A stretch of 37,025 nt of DNA, from contig NZ_JAFBIZ010000018.1 of assembly GCF_021531995.1 (NCBI RefSeq), positions 1-37,025 of the forward strand. The letters are read 5' to 3'. The translations under genes were made by a program, and so were the position numbers. The notes beneath the pieces are model-generated. The model saw nothing but the letters and a program-made list of their open reading frames with translations, was not told where the DNA came from and searched no databases. This DNA is from Faecalicatena contorta (lineage in GTDB: Bacteria > Bacillota > Clostridia > Lachnospirales > Lachnospiraceae). Of this stretch, positions 8,221-16,512 are shown piece after piece; positions within the stretch are counted from its first letter, which is position 1, and the number at the start of each line of letters is the position of its first letter.

Positions 8221-9408
8221 ATGATAGCAGAAAAAATGAAAAACATGGTAGCAAACAGTTCAGCTATTCGTGCAATGTTCGAAGAAGGCAATCGACTTGC
8301 AAAAATCTATGGTGCGGAGAATGTGTTTGATTTCAGTCTTGGCAATCCAAATGTGCCGGCACCGGAAGCAGTAAAAAAAGCCATTCTGGAATTGCTGGAT
8401 GAGACAGATCCTGTGGTTCTTCACGGATATACTAACAGCAACTGTGGATACGCAGATGTCAGAGAAGCTGTTGCAGCATCTCTGAATGAACGTTTCGGAA
8501 CATCTTTTGAAGGAAAGAACATCGTTATGACGGTCGGAGCTGCCGGAGGACTGAATGTCATATTGAAATCACTGATTAATCCGGGAGATGAGGTGATTGC
8601 TTTTGCTCCTTATTTTGGAGAATATCGTTCTTATACCAATAATTACGATGGTGTGCTTGTAGAGATCTCCCCGAATACGGTTGATTTTCAGCCAAAGCTT
8701 GATGAATTTGAGCAGAAAATCACACCAAAAACCAAAGCTGTTATTGTAAACACTCCGAATAATCCGACAGGTGTTGTGTATTCGGAAGAGACGATAAAAA
8801 AAATGGCAGCTATTATGGAGGCGAAGCAGAAGGAATATGGAACAGATATCTTTCTGATTTCTGATGAACCTTATCGTGAGCTTGCTTATGACGGAGTAGA
8901 GGTTCCATATCTTACAAAGTATTATGCGAATACGATCGTTGGATATTCTTACAGCAAGTCCCTGTCTCTTCCGGGAGAACGTATCGGATATCTGGTAATT
9001 CCGGATGAGGTAACAGACAGTGCCGATGTTCTGTCTGCAGCAAATGTTGCAACACGAATCCTTGGCTTTGTTAATGCGCCTACTCTTCAGCAGAAAGTAG
9101 TTGCAAAGTGTCTGAATGAGAAGACAGATCTCTCTTTCTATGACAGAAACAGAGAAGATCTTTATAATGGTCTGAAAGACTGTGGATTTGAATGTATTAA
9201 GCCACAGGGGGCATTTTATCTGTTTGTGAAATCTCCGGTACCGGATGAAAAAGAATTCTGCCAGGCTGCTAAAAAATATAATATACTGATCGTGCCGGGA
9301 AGTTCATTTGCCTGTCCGGGATATGTACGACTTGCATATTGTGTATCACACGATACAATTGTGAATTCACTTCCGAAATTCCGGGAACTGGCGAAAGAAT
9401 ATTTCTAG
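8221..9408 (+). CDS. PLP-dependent aminotransferase, class I/II
   Basis: A fold-type I aminotransferase of 395 residues resembling aspartate/aromatic aminotransferases of Clostridia. The PLP-binding lysine is in SYSKSLSLPGERIGY, about Lys246. Other family landmarks are NTPNNPTGVVYS near residue 180 and ISDEPYREL near residue 217. AAGGAGG at 8208-8214 is a strong ribosome-binding site. It sits 9 nt before a HisC-like aminotransferase and upstream of DAHP synthase, so a role in aromatic or aspartate amino-acid transamination is reasonable, but the amino donor and acceptor cannot be read from sequence. Confidence 0.92.
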   Translation: MIAEKMKNMVANSSAIRAMFEEGNRLAKIYGAENVFDFSLGNPNVPAPEAVKKAILELLDETDPVVLHGYTNSNCGYADVREAVAASLNERFGTSFEGKNIVMTVGAAGGLNVILKSLINPGDEVIAFAPYFGEYRSYTNNYDGVLVEISPNTVDFQPKLDEFEQKITPKTKAVIVNTPNNPTGVVYSEETIKKMAAIMEAKQKEYGTDIFLISDEPYRELAYDGVEVPYLTKYYANTIVGYSYSKSLSLPGERIGYLVIPDEVTDSADVLSAANVATRILGFVNAPTLQQKVVAKCLNEKTDLSFYDRNREDLYNGLKDCGFECIKPQGAFYLFVKSPVPDEKEFCQAAKKYNILIVPGSSFACPGYVRLAYCVSHDTIVNSLPKFRELAKEYF

Positions 9409-9417
9409 GAGAGAATC

Positions 9418-10473
9418 ATGAAAGCGTTTGAGAAAAATATCCGAAAAGTAGAACCTTATGTGCCGGGGGAACAACCGCAGCGCAAAGTGATAAAACTGAA
9501 TACCAATGAGAATCCTTATCCTCCTGCACCGGGAGTGACAAAGGCACTGGAAGAGATGGATACTGACCGGTTCAGGCTGTATCCGGATCCGACTGCCGCG
9601 TCGCTTGTGGAAGAACTGGCCAGATTCTATCAGGTGAATCCGGATCAGGTATTTGTAGGAGTTGGATCGGATGATGTGCTTTCCATGTGTTTTCTGACAT
9701 TTTTTAATTCCGAAAAGCCGATTCTGTTTCCGGATATTACATATTCATTCTATAAAGTATGGGCTGATCTGTACAGAATACCGTATGAATGTCAGAAACT
9801 GGATGAGAATTTCCGATTGAAAAGGGAAGATTATTATCAAGATAATGGCGGAGTCATCTTTCCAAATCCGAATGCACCGACAGGAATCTATGAAGAGTTG
9901 GATGTTGTGGAAGAAATCATTGCACATAACCAGGATGTGGTCGTCATTGTGGATGAAGCTTATGTGGATTTTGCGGGGCGTTCTGCAATCGAATTGATCG
10001 ATAAATATGACAATCTGATTGTAGTACAGACATTTTCCAAGGCAAGATCCATGGCAGGAATGCGCATCGGGTATGCGATCAGTAACCCGACATTGATCCG
10101 ATATCTGAATGATGCAAAATATTCATTTAATTCTTATACGATGAATCAGACTTCTCTGGTATGTGGAGTAGAAGCGGTGAAGGATAAGGAATACTTTGAA
10201 AATGGGATACGTAAAATTGTAGAGACCAGAGAGTGGGCGAAAGAAGAGTTGAAAAAACTGGGATTTCACTGTCTGGATTCAAAGTCGAATTTTATCTTTG
10301 CCATGCATCCGCAGTATGATGCAAAAGAACTGTTTGAAGCTTTGAAAAAGCATGATATCTATGTTCGATTCTGGGGAAGTGAAAGGATAGAGCAGTATAT
10401 GCGTATCACGATCGGAACCAGAGAAGAGATGGAAGCATTGTTTGCATTTTTTAGAGAATATATGACGAAATAA
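9418..10473 (+). CDS. hisC: Histidinol-phosphate aminotransferase family protein
   Basis: A 351-residue HisC-type fold-I aminotransferase. It begins with the usual KLNTNENPYPPAPGV near residue 27, has IFPNPNAPTGIY near residue 142 and DEAYVDF near residue 180, and carries the PLP lysine in QTFSKARSMAGMRIGY (about Lys208). Histidinol-phosphate transamination is the family's main role, but no other histidine gene is nearby. Many HisC homologues also transaminate phenylalanine and tyrosine precursors, and the downstream DAHP synthase makes that a serious alternative. The 9-nt gap to the preceding aminotransferase suggests co-translation; GGAGAG at 9408-9413 serves as ribosome-binding site. Confidence 0.88.
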   Translation: MKAFEKNIRKVEPYVPGEQPQRKVIKLNTNENPYPPAPGVTKALEEMDTDRFRLYPDPTAASLVEELARFYQVNPDQVFVGVGSDDVLSMCFLTFFNSEKPILFPDITYSFYKVWADLYRIPYECQKLDENFRLKREDYYQDNGGVIFPNPNAPTGIYEELDVVEEIIAHNQDVVVIVDEAYVDFAGRSAIELIDKYDNLIVVQTFSKARSMAGMRIGYAISNPTLIRYLNDAKYSFNSYTMNQTSLVCGVEAVKDKEYFENGIRKIVETREWAKEELKKLGFHCLDSKSNFIFAMHPQYDAKELFEALKKHDIYVRFWGSERIEQYMRITIGTREEMEALFAFFREYMTK

Positions 10474-10484
10474 AGGAGTATTTT

Positions 10485-10997
10485 ATGACTGAAAGTTTAG
10501 TACAGGGGATTATTAATGCGCTGAGTGGAAGTGTCAGTAAAGAGGTAATTGTGTTTCTGATATCCATGATCCCAATACTGGAACTTCGAGGAGCATTGCT
10601 GGTTGCAGGACCGATTCTGGGTGTGCCGGTCAGTACAGCCATTCCATTGTGTATCATTGGAAATATTATTCCGGTTCCATTTATTCTTCTTTTGATTACA
10701 CCGATCTTCCGATGGATGAAAGGAACAAAAACATTGAAACCGATGGTTGACCGCCTGGAAGCAAAAGCTATGAGTAAAAGTGATAAGATTGAAAAATATG
10801 AATTCTGGGGTCTGGTGCTTTTTGTCGGGATACCGCTTCCGGGAACAGGTGCATGGACGGGGTCTCTGATTGCGGCGCTTCTTGGAATCAAGTTTAAAAA
10901 AGCCTTTCCTGCAGTCATAATCGGAATCTGTATGGCAACAGTGATCATGTGGTTTATATCTTATGTACTTCTTGGAGGAGTACATTTACTTGGATAA
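10485..10997 (+). CDS. Small multidrug export family membrane protein (COG2426)
   Basis: A 170-residue polytopic membrane protein resembling the family called putative small multi-drug export protein. It has the signature SMIPILELRGALLVAGPILGV near residues 25-45, a second hydrophobic block near 50-72, a cytoplasmic basic stretch, and LVLFVGIPLPGTGAWTGSL near residues 109-127 with a last helix at 143-165. The paired P-rich membrane motifs resemble those of DedA-like and re-entrant-loop proteins. Drug export is a database name rather than demonstrated for this branch. AAAGGAG at 10472-10478 precedes the ATG, 11 nt after hisC, so it is probably in the same operon. Confidence 0.85.
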   Translation: MTESLVQGIINALSGSVSKEVIVFLISMIPILELRGALLVAGPILGVPVSTAIPLCIIGNIIPVPFILLLITPIFRWMKGTKTLKPMVDRLEAKAMSKSDKIEKYEFWGLVLFVGIPLPGTGAWTGSLIAALLGIKFKKAFPAVIIGICMATVIMWFISYVLLGGVHLLG

Positions 10998-11021
10998 TTA
11001 TTCAGGATGGAGTGAAGAATT

Positions 11022-12053
11022 ATGTCAATGAGAATTAATAAAGAACTCCCGTCACCTGCAGAATTGAAACGGGAGTATCCGTTATCGGATCAGTTGAAAG
11101 AATTAAAACGGCAAAGGGATGCGCAGATCAGAGATATCTTTACCGGCAAATCAGACAAATTTGTTGTAATCATTGGCCCATGTTCTGCAGATAATGAAGA
11201 GTCGGTATGTGAATATGTGAACCGTCTGGCTGGAGTGAATGAGAAGGTCAGGGATAAACTGGTTCTGATCCCGAGAATCTACACGAACAAGCCCCGGACA
11301 ACCGGTGAAGGATATAAAGGTATGCTTCATCAGCCGGATCCGGATAAGGCGCCGGATCTGTACGCTGGAATTCTGGCGATTCGTAAGATGCATATTCGTG
11401 CTATGGAAGAGACCGGACTGACGGCAGCAGACGAGATGCTGTATCCTGAAAACAGAAGTTATCTGGATGATATTCTGTCTTATGAAGCAATCGGTGCACG
11501 TTCGGTAGAAAATCAGCAGCACAGGCTGACTGCAAGCGGGATGGACATTCCGGTCGGTATGAAAAATCCGACGAGCGGAGACCTGTCTGTAATGCTGAAT
11601 TCTGTTGTTGCGGCACAGATGGGGCATCGTTTTATCTATCGTGCGACAGATGTTACGACATCCGGAAACGAGCTGGCACATGTCATTCTCCGTGGCGGAG
11701 TAGATAAGTATGGCAAATGTATTCCAAACTATCATTATGAAGAATGTGCAAGACTATATGAACTGTATCAGAAAAAGGACCTGAAGAATCCGGCTGCAAT
11801 TATAGATGCCAACCATTCAAATTCTGATAAAAAGTATAAGGAACAGATCCGTATTGTAAGTGAGGTGCTGCATACCCGCAGATATAATCCGGATCTGAAG
11901 AATCTGATTAAAGGCGTCATGGTTGAGAGTTATCTGGTAGAAGGCAGACAGAATATCTGCTCTAATATGGTATATGGACAGTCGATCACAGATCCATGTA
12001 TCGGGTGGGAAGATACAGAAAAATTAATCTATAAGATTGCTGATGAATGCTAG
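11022..12053 (+). CDS. 3-deoxy-7-phosphoheptulonate (DAHP) synthase, AroG type
   Basis: Catalyses condensation of phosphoenolpyruvate and erythrose 4-phosphate, the first step of the shikimate pathway. The 343-residue protein belongs to the class I AroF/G/H group: VVIIGPCSADNEE near residue 47, IPRIYTNKPRTTGEGYKG near residues 83-100, GARSVENQQHR near residue 156, GMKNPTSGD near 176, IIDANHSNSDKKY near 262 and GVMVESYLVEG near 295. There is no fused chorismate mutase domain. An alternative in-frame ATG lies at 11028. The window shows no other shikimate gene beside it, so it may be a separately regulated isozyme. Confidence 0.95.
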   Translation: MSMRINKELPSPAELKREYPLSDQLKELKRQRDAQIRDIFTGKSDKFVVIIGPCSADNEESVCEYVNRLAGVNEKVRDKLVLIPRIYTNKPRTTGEGYKGMLHQPDPDKAPDLYAGILAIRKMHIRAMEETGLTAADEMLYPENRSYLDDILSYEAIGARSVENQQHRLTASGMDIPVGMKNPTSGDLSVMLNSVVAAQMGHRFIYRATDVTTSGNELAHVILRGGVDKYGKCIPNYHYEECARLYELYQKKDLKNPAAIIDANHSNSDKKYKEQIRIVSEVLHTRRYNPDLKNLIKGVMVESYLVEGRQNICSNMVYGQSITDPCIGWEDTEKLIYKIADEC

Positions 12054-12069
12054 GTATATTGGAGAAATA

Positions 12070-12078
12070 TGGTATAAT
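12070..12078 (+). promoter_or_regulatory. Extended -10 promoter before the sugar kinase gene
   Basis: TGGTATAAT (TATAAT at 12073-12078) is a consensus -10 preceded by the TGn extension, 32 nt before the kinase start and 20 nt after the DAHP synthase stop. No good -35 is seen at 17 nt, which extended -10 promoters often do not need. Confidence 0.6.
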
Positions 12079-12109
12079 AATAAAAATACGTGTATAAGGA
12101 GTGATTAAT

Positions 12110-13069
12110 ATGGAGAAATTATATGATGTTACCGCATTGGGTGAGATGTTGATCGACTTTACTATGAACGGACAGAGTGAACAGGGCAATAACCTGTTTG
12201 AGGCTTGTCCGGGAGGAGCACCCTGTAACGTTCTTGCAATGCTGAATAAACTTGGAAGAAAGACTGCTTTTATCGGAAAAGTAGGAGAAGACCAGTTCGG
12301 AAGGCTTCTGAAAGATACAATTGAGGAACTGGGAATCGAAACAAAGGGGCTGATCCTTGATCAGGATATCCATACAACTCTGGCGTTTGTACATACATTT
12401 CCGGATGGGGACAGAGAATTCTCCTTCTACCGTAAACCGGGAGCAGACATGATGCTGTCTGAGAATGAGGTGGACTATGATCTGATCCGTCAGTCAAAGA
12501 TCTTCCACTTCGGAACTCTCTCAATGACGGATGAGCCGGTGAGAACTGCAACGAAAAAGGCACTGGATGTTGCGAAAGAGGCAGGTTGTCTGATTACATT
12601 TGACCCGAACTTACGCCCTCCGCTCTGGAATTCTCTGGAGGAAGCAAAGCAACAGATGGAATACGGTTTCCAGTATTGCGATGTACTGAAGATTTCTGAT
12701 AATGAGATTCAGTTTGTATCCGGAATGGAAGATTATGATGATGGAATTCGCTATCTGCAGGAAAAATACCAGATTCCATTGATCTTTCTGACGATGGGGA
12801 AGGAAGGAAGCCGTGCATATTATAAAGGTATGCGTGTAGAACGAGCAGGCTTCCAGGTTAAAGCGATTGAAACGACCGGCGCAGGTGATACATTCTGCGG
12901 ATGCGCAATTCATGGTGTGCTTACACATGGACTGGAAGGGCTGACAGAAGAAGTCCTGGGGGATATCCTGACATATGCGAATGCAGGGGCAGCTCTGATT
13001 ACTATGAAGAAAGGTGCAATTCGTTCTATGCCGGATCCGGAAAAAGTTACAGAATTAATCAAAGGATAG
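12110..13069 (+). CDS. PfkB family carbohydrate kinase (fructokinase-like)
   Basis: A 319-residue ribokinase/PfkB-family sugar kinase. The N-terminal PfkB region reads PGGAPCNVLAMLNKLGRKTAFIG near residues 32-54, and the C-terminal ATP-binding and catalytic signature is TTGAGDTFCGCAIHG near residues 252-266, with the catalytic Asp in GAGD. The closest resemblance is to bacterial fructokinases, but the family also contains ribokinases and others, so substrate is uncertain. The frame opens at a GTG at 12101, but ATG 12110 with AAGGAG at 12096-12101 gives the usual N-terminus. It has its own likely promoter and sits 7 nt before murT. Confidence 0.88.
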   Translation: MEKLYDVTALGEMLIDFTMNGQSEQGNNLFEACPGGAPCNVLAMLNKLGRKTAFIGKVGEDQFGRLLKDTIEELGIETKGLILDQDIHTTLAFVHTFPDGDREFSFYRKPGADMMLSENEVDYDLIRQSKIFHFGTLSMTDEPVRTATKKALDVAKEAGCLITFDPNLRPPLWNSLEEAKQQMEYGFQYCDVLKISDNEIQFVSGMEDYDDGIRYLQEKYQIPLIFLTMGKEGSRAYYKGMRVERAGFQVKAIETTGAGDTFCGCAIHGVLTHGLEGLTEEVLGDILTYANAGAALITMKKGAIRSMPDPEKVTELIKG

Positions 13070-13076
13070 TTGCTAT

Positions 13077-14417
13077 ATGAGATTACGTAGAATGTTGGCC
13101 GTATGGGCAGCAAAGATCAGTGAGAAAGCCAGTGTCCATATCTTTCACCGGCAAGGGGTGACATGGGCCGGAAAGATTGCACTTAAGATCGATCCGAACA
13201 TCCTGAAAGAACTGGCAGGTCAGGTAAAAAAGGATATTTTTATCGTATGCGGCACCAATGGAAAGACCACGACTAATAATATGTTGTGTGCTGCATTGGA
13301 AGAAGAGGACTGTCGGGTGGTCTGCAACCATACCGGTTCAAACATGCTTAACGGAGTGGTAGCTGCTTTTGCACTGAGTGCCGACCTGGGAGGAAATTTA
13401 AACGCGGATTACGCTTGTATTGAGATTGATGAGGCTTCTACGAGAAGAGTATTTCCGCATTTTAAACCGGATTATATGGTGCTTACCAATCTGTTCCGGG
13501 ATCAGCTTGACCGTTATGGCGAGATTGATATTACAATGAATATCCTGAAGGAAGTGATGCAGAGTGCACCTGAGATGAAAGTGATTGTCAATGGAGATGA
13601 TGCGTTGTCTGCATACCTTGCCATGGATAGTGGTAATCCGTATATTACCTATGGAATCAGTGAAAAAGTGGTGGATGATAAAGATTCCCATGAGATCAGA
13701 GAAGGAAGGTTCTGTAAAAAATGCGGAGCACAGCTTGAATATCATTTTTACCATTACAGCCAGCTGGGGGATTATGTCTGCACAAACTGTGATTTTAAGA
13801 GGCCGGAGATTCAGTATGATGCTTCCGGAATAGAGATCGGTGATCATCTTGCGTTCCAGGTGGAAGGCCGAAGATTTGAGGCCAATTACAAAGGATTCTA
13901 TAATGTATATAATATTCTTGCGGCATATGCGGCAGGGAGAACTGGTGGACTGTCTCTGACACATTTTCAGGACATGCTGTCCAGGTTCAATCCGGAAAAT
14001 GGACGTATGGAACAGTTTCGCCTGAAGGATACGAAGGTGGTGCTGAACCTGGCAAAAAATCCGGCAGGATTCAATCAGAATATTTCTGCTGTTATGCAGG
14101 ATGAGACGCTGAAAGATGTTATTATCGTGATCAACGATAATGCCCAGGACGGAACAGACGTGTCCTGGCTGTGGGATGTTGATTTTGACCGGTTCAAAGG
14201 GGCAAATGTGAATTCCATCACGGTCAGCGGAATTCGTTGTCAGGATATGCGTCTTCGTATGAAATATGTGGATATTCCGTCCATGCTGGAAGCAGATGTG
14301 GAAAAAGCAATCTGTGAAAGAGTGGAAAATGGCTGCGGCAATCTGTATGTGCTGGTGAATTATACGGCACTGTTCAGTACTCGTAATGTTTTAAAGAGAC
14401 TGGAGGGAACGTATTAA
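13077..14417 (+). CDS. murT: Lipid II isoglutaminyl synthase, MurT subunit
   Basis: MurT is the Mur-ligase-like subunit that, with GatD, amidates the alpha-carboxyl of D-glutamate in lipid II using ATP. The protein has 446 residues. Evidence: ATP-binding FIVCGTNGKTTTNN near residues 55-68, the DRYGEID stretch near residue 145, a zinc-ribbon insertion with CKKCGAQ near 212 and CTNCDF near 234, and the C-terminal MurT-specific domain (DUF1727). The GatD gene starts on its last base (14417), the normal paired arrangement. The complex works on the cytoplasmic side of the membrane. Identification is strong. Confidence 0.95.
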   Translation: MRLRRMLAVWAAKISEKASVHIFHRQGVTWAGKIALKIDPNILKELAGQVKKDIFIVCGTNGKTTTNNMLCAALEEEDCRVVCNHTGSNMLNGVVAAFALSADLGGNLNADYACIEIDEASTRRVFPHFKPDYMVLTNLFRDQLDRYGEIDITMNILKEVMQSAPEMKVIVNGDDALSAYLAMDSGNPYITYGISEKVVDDKDSHEIREGRFCKKCGAQLEYHFYHYSQLGDYVCTNCDFKRPEIQYDASGIEIGDHLAFQVEGRRFEANYKGFYNVYNILAAYAAGRTGGLSLTHFQDMLSRFNPENGRMEQFRLKDTKVVLNLAKNPAGFNQNISAVMQDETLKDVIIVINDNAQDGTDVSWLWDVDFDRFKGANVNSITVSGIRCQDMRLRMKYVDIPSMLEADVEKAICERVENGCGNLYVLVNYTALFSTRNVLKRLEGTY

Positions 14418-15151
14418 TGGATAGAAAGGACATGAAGATTACGATCGGGCATCTTTATCCGGATCTTCTGAATCTTTATGGAGACCGTGGAAATATTGCC
14501 TGCCTGATGCAGCGGTGTATCTGGAGAGGTATTGATGCCGAGACGATAGAATTTAACACCGGAGATGTGATAGATTTTTCAAAACTGGATATTGTACTTC
14601 TGGGAGGTGGTTCTGACCGCGAACAGGCGATCGTCTGTAAAAATCTTCTGGAAATAAGAGAACAGTTCAGGGAATATGTGGAAGATAACGGTGTTGTAAT
14701 CGCGGTTTGCGGAGGATATCAGCTGCTTGGGAAATATTATAAAACAGATGCCGGTATGATAGAAGGATTGAATCTGGTGGACATCTATACCGAGCAGGAA
14801 GAAGGACGCCTGATTGATAATATTGTGCTCAAAAGTCAACTGGTGGATATGCCGGTAGTGGGATTCGAGAATCATGGAGGCAGAACTTACCTGAATGATA
14901 ATCAGCCGTTTGGAAAGGTGTTGTATGGTTCCGGAAATGACGGGAAAAGCGGATATGAAGGAGTCGTATATAAAAATGTAATCGGAACATACCTTCATGG
15001 TCCTCTGCTTCCGAAGAATCCACAGGTCAGTGATTATCTGATCCGGAAAGCACTTGAAAGAAAGTATGGATCTGTAGAGTTAACGCCTCTGGATGACAGT
15101 CAGGAGAGAGAGGCCAATGACTATATATACCACAGATTTGTAAAAGAATAA
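14417..15151 (+). CDS. gatD: Lipid II isoglutaminyl synthase, glutamine amidotransferase subunit GatD
   Basis: GatD releases ammonia from glutamine and passes it to MurT. The 244-residue protein has a class I-type glutaminase fold: ITIGHLYPDLLNLYGDRGN near residues 9-27, LLGGGSDREQ near 60, the nucleophile in VIAVCGGYQLLG (about Cys98), and the catalytic His in IGTYLHGPLLPKNP near residue 193. It overlaps murT by one base. The stop codon at 15149-15151 directly abuts the stop of the convergent XRE gene, with no space for a separate terminator. Confidence 0.95.
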   Translation: MDRKDMKITIGHLYPDLLNLYGDRGNIACLMQRCIWRGIDAETIEFNTGDVIDFSKLDIVLLGGGSDREQAIVCKNLLEIREQFREYVEDNGVVIAVCGGYQLLGKYYKTDAGMIEGLNLVDIYTEQEEGRLIDNIVLKSQLVDMPVVGFENHGGRTYLNDNQPFGKVLYGSGNDGKSGYEGVVYKNVIGTYLHGPLLPKNPQVSDYLIRKALERKYGSVELTPLDDSQEREANDYIYHRFVKE

Positions 15152-15499
15152 TCATGACTGTGATTTGTTGTCACGCAATTCCAGGAAACTCGAATATTCC
15201 AGCAGATCTTTTCTGGAACGTGAAGACAGGCGATGGTATCTGGATAATAAAGCGCTCTCCTCATCAGACAGTGTGCTGTTTTGAGACGGCGTAATCTGGA
15301 CGAATTCATCATCGAGAAGGTAGTCTACAGAGACATGAAAGAGATTGGCAATTGCCGTCAGCTTTTCGTGAGAGGGCTGGCGGTTCTTTGTCTCATAGCC
15401 CGCGATTGTGGAACGTGCTACATTCAGACGTTTTGCAACATATTCCTGAGTCATTTCATTTTCAAGACGCAATCTTTTTAATTTCTCTGCAAATGACAT
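15152..15499 (-). CDS. XRE-family helix-turn-helix regulator
   Basis: A 115-residue DNA-binding protein and the only confident minus-strand gene here. The HTH_3 domain occupies about residues 1-60: FAEKLKRLRLENEMTQEYVAKRL, then RSTIAGYETKNRQPSHEKL and the DYLLDD end typical of Cro/CI-like domains. The C-terminal 50 residues (SSRSRKDLLEYSSFLELR) look like a small dimerisation helix. The frame extends to 15568, but ATG 15499 is preceded by GAGGAGGTT (15506-15514, minus strand). Inverted repeats upstream suggest autoregulation and control of the divergent genes. It ends tail-to-tail with gatD without a gap. Confidence 0.9.
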   Translation of the reverse strand: MSFAEKLKRLRLENEMTQEYVAKRLNVARSTIAGYETKNRQPSHEKLTAIANLFHVSVDYLLDDEFVQITPSQNSTLSDEESALLSRYHRLSSRSRKDLLEYSSFLELRDNKSQS

Positions 15500-15520
15500 G
15501 GCTGTAACCTCCTCGTTTGT

Positions 15521-15585
15521 TTGGTATATTTTACCAATTGTTGCGTTATACAACATAAAAAGTGTCAAATATCAACAAAGTGTTG
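15521..15585. promoter_or_regulatory. Cluster of inverted repeats between the XRE gene and divergent genes
   Basis: Three dyads are visible: TTGGTA-5-TACCAA (15521-15537), TGTTG-7-CAACA (15539-15555) and CAACA-3-TGTTG (15573-15585). The TGTTG half-site recurs four times. The first dyad covers TAAAAT, a candidate minus-strand -10 (15533-15528). These are plausible operators for the XRE protein; binding is inferred only from position and symmetry. Confidence 0.5.
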
Positions 15586-15655
15586 CACATGAGTCGCGGA
15601 TTGGAACAGAAATGTGAGCACGTGTTATCAGCCTGGAAAAAAGGAGTGCATTCAG

Positions 15656-15889
15656 ATGAGAGTTGAACGATTTAAAATGGAAAGAGAAGGACTTGTAGAA
15701 GAAGGGCAGGAAGTAGTGATCAGTGAAAGAAGTGCCGTGACGGGACAATATACTTATCTGGTAGAACCATCTGTTGCAATGTCCGGAATATACAGAACCA
15801 GACAGAGAATCAGATCCCGCAAAGGAAAGATACAGAAAATAGAAAAAACGCAGAGAGGCTATTATCTGCTTGTAGAGCTGGATGAGTGA
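15656..15889 (+). CDS. Small basic protein of unknown function
   Basis: I do not recognise this 77-residue protein. It begins MRVERFKMEREGLVEEGQ and is rich in charged residues, with a basic middle (RTRQRIRSRKGKIQKIEK) and a short hydrophobic end (GYYLLVELDE). The alternation of beta-prone and charged segments suggests a small beta-rich fold. There is no signal peptide or membrane segment. ATG 15656 is preferred to the GTG at 15614; AAAAAAGGAG at 15635-15644 is the ribosome-binding site at a rather long 11-nt spacing. It is divergent from the XRE gene, sharing its 157-bp upstream region, so it is a candidate target of that regulator. Confidence 0.6.
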   Translation: MRVERFKMEREGLVEEGQEVVISERSAVTGQYTYLVEPSVAMSGIYRTRQRIRSRKGKIQKIEKTQRGYYLLVELDE

Positions 15890-15914
15890 CAGATATGAAA
15901 CATCTTTTGAGCCG

Positions 15915-15943
15915 TTGACACTGATCGGAAAAGTTCATATAAT
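15915..15943 (+). promoter_or_regulatory. Consensus sigma-A promoter
   Basis: TTGACA (15915-15920), a 17-nt spacer and TATAAT (15938-15943) match the housekeeping consensus at every position. It is 54 nt upstream of the small membrane protein and probably also drives ispG and polC. Confidence 0.88.
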
Positions 15944-15996
15944 TTGTAGTGAAGAGATTCTTCTTGAAAAAGAATAGAAAGAAAGGAAATGGATAG

Positions 15997-16458
15997 ATGA
16001 TAATTGCAAAAAATGATGAGGCTAAAAGAAGTAAAATATGGATGATCGTTACGACGGTCTCATCTGTCCTGGTCATTGTGATCGCGATATTTCTTTTGAC
16101 AAAGATGTTTACCGGTAATCCGCTGGAAGGAAAATGGGCAGATGAAGATGGCAATATGAATCTTACAATTGAAAGGGAGGGTTCTGTGATTGTGAATCTT
16201 CCGGAGATCGGTGAGGAAGACAGCATAGATGTTGTAATGGAGTATACCCTGGATATCAATGAAAAGACGATTACCATTAAAGAAGATAAAGGAGCGCTCA
16301 GGGAGGCTGCGGAGCAGTCAGACGGACAATATACAGAGGAAACACTGGAAAATGCAGTCAGCCCGATTGTAACTACGTTTGATTACAGTGTAGAGCAGGA
16401 TCAACTGATATTGACAGAGCGAGAATTCGGTGATCAGATGATATTCATAAAAGAGTAA
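15997..16458 (+). CDS. Single-pass membrane protein of unknown function
   Basis: A 153-residue protein with one N-terminal membrane helix (WMIVTTVSSVLVIVIAIFLL, about residues 12-31) and a 120-residue extracellular part. The outer domain begins NPLEGKWADEDGNMNLTIE, a pattern like small beta-barrel or lipocalin-like repeat domains in which a GxW motif opens a sheet, and ends FGDQMIFIKE. No lipobox, sorting signal or known enzyme motif is visible. GAAAGGAAATGG at 15981-15992 contains the ribosome-binding site. A perfect consensus promoter lies just upstream, so it is probably well expressed. It is separated from ispG by 86 nt holding a hairpin. Confidence 0.75.
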   Translation: MIIAKNDEAKRSKIWMIVTTVSSVLVIVIAIFLLTKMFTGNPLEGKWADEDGNMNLTIEREGSVIVNLPEIGEEDSIDVVMEYTLDINEKTITIKEDKGALREAAEQSDGQYTEETLENAVSPIVTTFDYSVEQDQLILTEREFGDQMIFIKE

Positions 16459-16467
16459 AGGTAATAC

Positions 16468-16512
16468 ACCCCTCTGTGCCCACCCGGTTGATCCGGAGGC
16501 TGTCGGAGGGGT
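16468..16512 (+). promoter_or_regulatory. Structured leader before ispG
   Basis: ACCCCTC (16468-16474) pairs with GAGGGGT (16506-16512), and an inner CCGG-TTGAT-CCGG hairpin lies between them. There is no T tract after the outer stem, so it does not look like a simple terminator. The ispG ribosome-binding site starts 13 nt later. It could regulate translation or stabilise the message; I cannot match it to a known riboswitch. Confidence 0.45.

Noticed and set aside
10497-10985. Long minus-strand open frame opposite the small export protein gene
   Set aside because: It mirrors the codons of a clear membrane-protein gene, is rich in Lys, Asn and His with no domain, and lacks a ribosome-binding site.
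15152-15889. Toxin-antitoxin pair made of the XRE gene and the small divergent protein
   Set aside because: The genes are divergent, not an operon, and the small protein shows no HigB, RelE or similar motif.
16468-16512. Intrinsic terminator after the small membrane protein gene
   Set aside because: The stem is good but is followed by ATTTCACTG rather than a T tract.
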